Assembly (NCBI RefSeq): GCF_001921205.1
Contig: NZ_MSIE01000096.1
Coordinates: 1-33,795 of the forward strand
Direction: 5' to 3'
Length of the DNA: 33,795 bases
Origin: Actinophytocola xanthii
GTDB taxonomy: Bacteria > Actinomycetota > Actinomycetes > Mycobacteriales > Pseudonocardiaceae
The notes beneath the pieces were generated by a model. The model did no database searches. It was not told the DNA's origin and saw only the letters and a list, made by a program, of their open reading frames with translations. Position numbers and translations under genes: made by a program. Below are positions 31,349-33,795 of the stretch, in pieces (the first letter of the stretch is position 1; the number at the start of each line of letters is the position of its first letter).

Positions 31349-33795
31349 ATGCCTCGCTACGGCCCCCGGGGTAGTACGCCGGTACTGCGCACCGCTCCGG
31401 TGCTCGCCGTCCTGGTGTGCCACGACGGCGAGGAATGGCTGCCGACGGCGCTGGCGGCGCTCCGCGCGTCCGCCCCGCGGCCCCGGCACGTGCTGGCCGT
31501 CGACACCGGTTCACTCGACGCGACACCCCGCCTGCTGAGCGAGGCGGCGCGCGGCGAGGACCGCGTGCTCGACGGCGTGCTCACCCGCGACCGGACGACC
31601 GGGTTCGCCGGCGCCGTGCAGGACGCGGTGTCTGCCGCCATCGAGCGCTGGGGCGACCCCGGCGGCTGGATCTGGGTGCTGCACGACGACTGCGCGCCCG
31701 ACCCGGCCTGCCTCGCGACGCTGCTGAGCGCCGCCGACGCCTCGCCGTCGGCCGGCGTGCTCGGCCCGCTCGCACTGGACTGGGACGACCCTCGCCTCGT
31801 GGTCGAGGCCGGCCTGTCCACGGACTCCGCCGGGCACCGGCAGACCGGCATCGGACCGTCCGAACTGGACTGGAGCCGGCTGGGCCGCGGGCACCAGTAC
31901 GGGCAGAGCACCGAGGTGCTCGCGGTGCCCTCGGCCGGCATGCTCGTGCGGCGCGAGCTGTGGGAGCGGCTGGGCGGCTTCGACCCGGCGATCCCCCTGC
32001 TGCGCGAGGACATCGACTTCGGCTGGCGGGTCAACCGGACCGGCACGATTGTGCTGTGCGTCCCGGCCGCCCGGATGCGTCACGTCCGCGCTGTCGAGAC
32101 CGGGCTGCGTGCCGCGGACGCCCGCGGCGACGGCGGACCGCACGGTTCGGTGCGCGCGATGGACCGGGCGCAGGGCTTACGCACCTTCCTGGTCAACTGC
32201 TCCTGGCTGTCGTTCCTGGTGGGCATTCCCCGGCTGACCGTGCTGGGGCTGGTCCGGGCGCTGGGCTTCGCCCTGCAGCGCCGGCTGGAGGAGTGCCGGG
32301 CCGAGCTGCGGGCGCTGGGCTACCTGCTCGGCGGCCGAGCGGCCCTGCGCGAGGGGCGGACGCTGCGCCGGGCCGCGGTCGAGGTGCGCTCGGTGCGCGG
32401 GCTGTTCACCAGCCGGCTCACCCGGGTGCGCAACAGCGCCAGGGCCGGCGTCGCGCACCTCGTGCGGCGGCGGTTGCAGGCCGACGCGGCGCTGGGCCGG
32501 CTCCCCGACGCAGCCGACGGCGACGCGGTCTGGCTGCCCGCCGAGGTGCAGCTCGAGCCGGCCAAGCTGCCGGTCGGCCCGCAGGCCCTGCCCGCCGGTG
32601 CCGGGGGCCGACCGCGACGACCAGCCGGACTGCGCCGCCCGGCGACCTCGGTCGCCGTGTCGCTCGCCCTGCCGGACCTCACCCCCGCCCGCGGGCTGCG
32701 CCCCTCGCCGGGCCCTCGGCCCTCGCCGGTGCCGCGGGACGGCTCGCGCCCGCCGCAGCCGGACCTGGTGCTCGTGCAGGTGAACCGGGCGCGGTTGGCC
32801 AGGCAGGTCCTGCTCGCGCCGCCGGTGCTGCTGGTGGTGGGCCTGCTCGCGCTCGGGCTGCTGGTCAACGCCGGCCGGCTCGGCGTCGACCTGGCCGGGG
32901 GACGCCTGCTGCCGGTGCCCGACCTCGTCGCGACCTGGTCGAGCTACCTCGCCACCTGGCACCCGGTGGCCGGGGGTACCGCCGCCCCGGCACCGGCCGC
33001 GCTCGCCGTGCTCGGTGCGCTGGGGGCGTTGCTTGCCCCGGTCGGCGGCCCGCCGGCCGCGGTCGCCGTGCTGGTGCTCGGCGACCTCCCGCTGGCCGGC
33101 CTGGCCGCGTACGCGGCGACCCGGCGGCTGCCGGTCCAGCGGTGGGTGCGGGCGCTGGTCGCCGCGGCCTACGCGTTGCTGCCGGCGGGGACCGCGGCCG
33201 TGGCACAGGGCCGGCTGGACGTGGTCGTCGCGCACATCCTGCTGCCGCCGGTGACGGCGGGGATCGTCGCACTGCTCGGCCGGGCGCGCACCGACTCCTC
33301 CCGCTGGCTGTCGACGGCGGCGGCGTCGGCGATCGGGCTGGCCGTGCTCGGGGCGTTCGCGCCGCTGGTGCACCTGCTGCTGGTCGGCTTCGCGCTGGCC
33401 GGGTTCGTGCTGGTGCCGGGCCGGCGTGGGGACGGGCGCAGACGGGTCACCGCGCTGTTCGTGCTGGTGCTGATGCCGTTGGCGCTGCTGCTGCCGTGGC
33501 CGGCGGTGCTCATCCAGCACCCGGGCGTGGTGTTGCAGGGGGTGGGCGCGTTCGTCGCCACCGAGCCGGTGTCGCTGCCCCGGCTGCTCGCCCTGGCACC
33601 GGGCGGCCCCGGCGGCTGGCCCTGGGTGGGCCTGCTGGTCGGCCTCGCGGTGCTGGCCGGGCTCGCCCTGCGGCCTCGGCGCGCGGCGCTGCCGGGGCTC
33701 GCGCTGGCGCTGCTCGGCGGGCTGGCGGTGGCCGTGGTGCTGCGGTTCCCGGCGCCCCCGCTGACCGGCGGCCCGGCGCGGGAGGGCTGGCCGGG
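31349..33795 (+). CDS. Large multidomain GT2 glycosyltransferase / integral membrane protein, partial
   Basis: Open from ATG 31349 to the right edge, 815 codons, so the C-terminus is missing. CATCTT ends 6 nt upstream, a weak fit to the leaderless pattern. Residues about 15-260 are a GT2 domain: VLAVLVCHDGEEWLPTALAAL, VLAVDTGSLDATPRLL, WIWVLHDDCAP with the metal-binding Asp pair, and LREDIDFGWRVNRTG. A long Arg/Ala-rich linker (about 300-480) with Pro-rich stretches follows, then many hydrophobic helices from about residue 490 (LLAPPVLLVVGLLALGLLVNA onward, at least eight). Similar very large proteins follow whiB in Pseudonocardiales and are thought to take part in envelope polysaccharide export or assembly, but the role is not established. 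The tail is hydrophobic right up to the window edge. Confidence 0.88.
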   Translation, partial: MPRYGPRGSTPVLRTAPVLAVLVCHDGEEWLPTALAALRASAPRPRHVLAVDTGSLDATPRLLSEAARGEDRVLDGVLTRDRTTGFAGAVQDAVSAAIERWGDPGGWIWVLHDDCAPDPACLATLLSAADASPSAGVLGPLALDWDDPRLVVEAGLSTDSAGHRQTGIGPSELDWSRLGRGHQYGQSTEVLAVPSAGMLVRRELWERLGGFDPAIPLLREDIDFGWRVNRTGTIVLCVPAARMRHVRAVETGLRAADARGDGGPHGSVRAMDRAQGLRTFLVNCSWLSFLVGIPRLTVLGLVRALGFALQRRLEECRAELRALGYLLGGRAALREGRTLRRAAVEVRSVRGLFTSRLTRVRNSARAGVAHLVRRRLQADAALGRLPDAADGDAVWLPAEVQLEPAKLPVGPQALPAGAGGRPRRPAGLRRPATSVAVSLALPDLTPARGLRPSPGPRPSPVPRDGSRPPQPDLVLVQVNRARLARQVLLAPPVLLVVGLLALGLLVNAGRLGVDLAGGRLLPVPDLVATWSSYLATWHPVAGGTAAPAPAALAVLGALGALLAPVGGPPAAVAVLVLGDLPLAGLAAYAATRRLPVQRWVRALVAAAYALLPAGTAAVAQGRLDVVVAHILLPPVTAGIVALLGRARTDSSRWLSTAAASAIGLAVLGAFAPLVHLLLVGFALAGFVLVPGRRGDGRRRVTALFVLVLMPLALLLPWPAVLIQHPGVVLQGVGAFVATEPVSLPRLLALAPGGPGGWPWVGLLVGLAVLAGLALRPRRAALPGLALALLGGLAVAVVLRFPAPPLTGGPAREGWP

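Noticed and set aside
32177-33520. 447-codon open frame on the minus strand
   Set aside because: Opposite the membrane glycosyltransferase; composition is Arg/Gln/His-rich shadow sequence.

Overview
The window is a piece of a high-G+C actinobacterial chromosome, most likely from the order Pseudonocardiales. The evidence is dense coding with many GTG starts, a WhiB2-type regulator, F420 biosynthesis genes and LytR-CpsA-Psr (LCP) cell-wall ligases. Gene content and order match a block known from Mycobacterium tuberculosis (Rv3260c to Rv3276c): purK-purE-fadE25, then TIGR03089 and LCP genes, rmlD, wbbL, mannose-1-phosphate guanylyltransferase, fbiB-fbiA and whiB2. No tRNA, rRNA or CRISPR array was seen.

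Region by region: 1-1013 (minus) is an ECF-type sigma factor with a fused zinc-binding anti-sigma-like C-terminal extension, cut by the left edge. 1227-3464 holds an unrecognised protein and a polyprenyl-phosphate-sugar-dependent mannosyltransferase, with two exact DnaA-box 9-mers between them. 3475-6403 is purK-purE-fadE25. 6404-9308 is an accessory insert: an A+T-rich AAA+/P-loop ATPase gene (6502-8049) beside a decayed tyrosine integrase (8098-9035) and a cluster of short palindromes. 9309-13409 (minus) is an LCP-LCP-TIGR03089-DUF4190 operon. 13552-15445 is rmlB-rmlD for dTDP-rhamnose. 15449-22454 holds five glycosyltransferase genes (one an 844-residue two-domain fusion) that sit between rmlD and wbbL, which are neighbours in mycobacteria. 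22467-23896 is wbbL plus a lipoprotein. 23910-26153 (minus) is a GDP-mannose pyrophosphorylase and two unrecognised proteins. 26186-27100 is an AlkA-like DNA glycosylase. 27085-30752 (minus) is a likely M50 protease-fbiA-fbiB-NUDIX operon. 30984-31301 is whiB2 and 31349 onward is a very large membrane glycosyltransferase cut by the right edge.

The common theme is envelope polysaccharide: dTDP-rhamnose (rmlB, rmlD), GDP-mannose (manC), the arabinogalactan linker rhamnosyltransferase (wbbL), several polymer glycosyltransferases, and the LCP enzymes that attach polymers to peptidoglycan. Purine and F420 synthesis are neighbours by conserved order rather than by pathway.

The parts most worth a second look are the foreign-looking ATPase next to the integrase remnant, the sigma factor fusion, the paired DnaA boxes, a repeat-rich regulatory segment at 10440-10485, and a recurring promoter design in which a TANNNT -10 box lies 6-8 nt before the start codon, implying leaderless transcripts. 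In two divergent gene pairs these boxes lie almost on top of each other.
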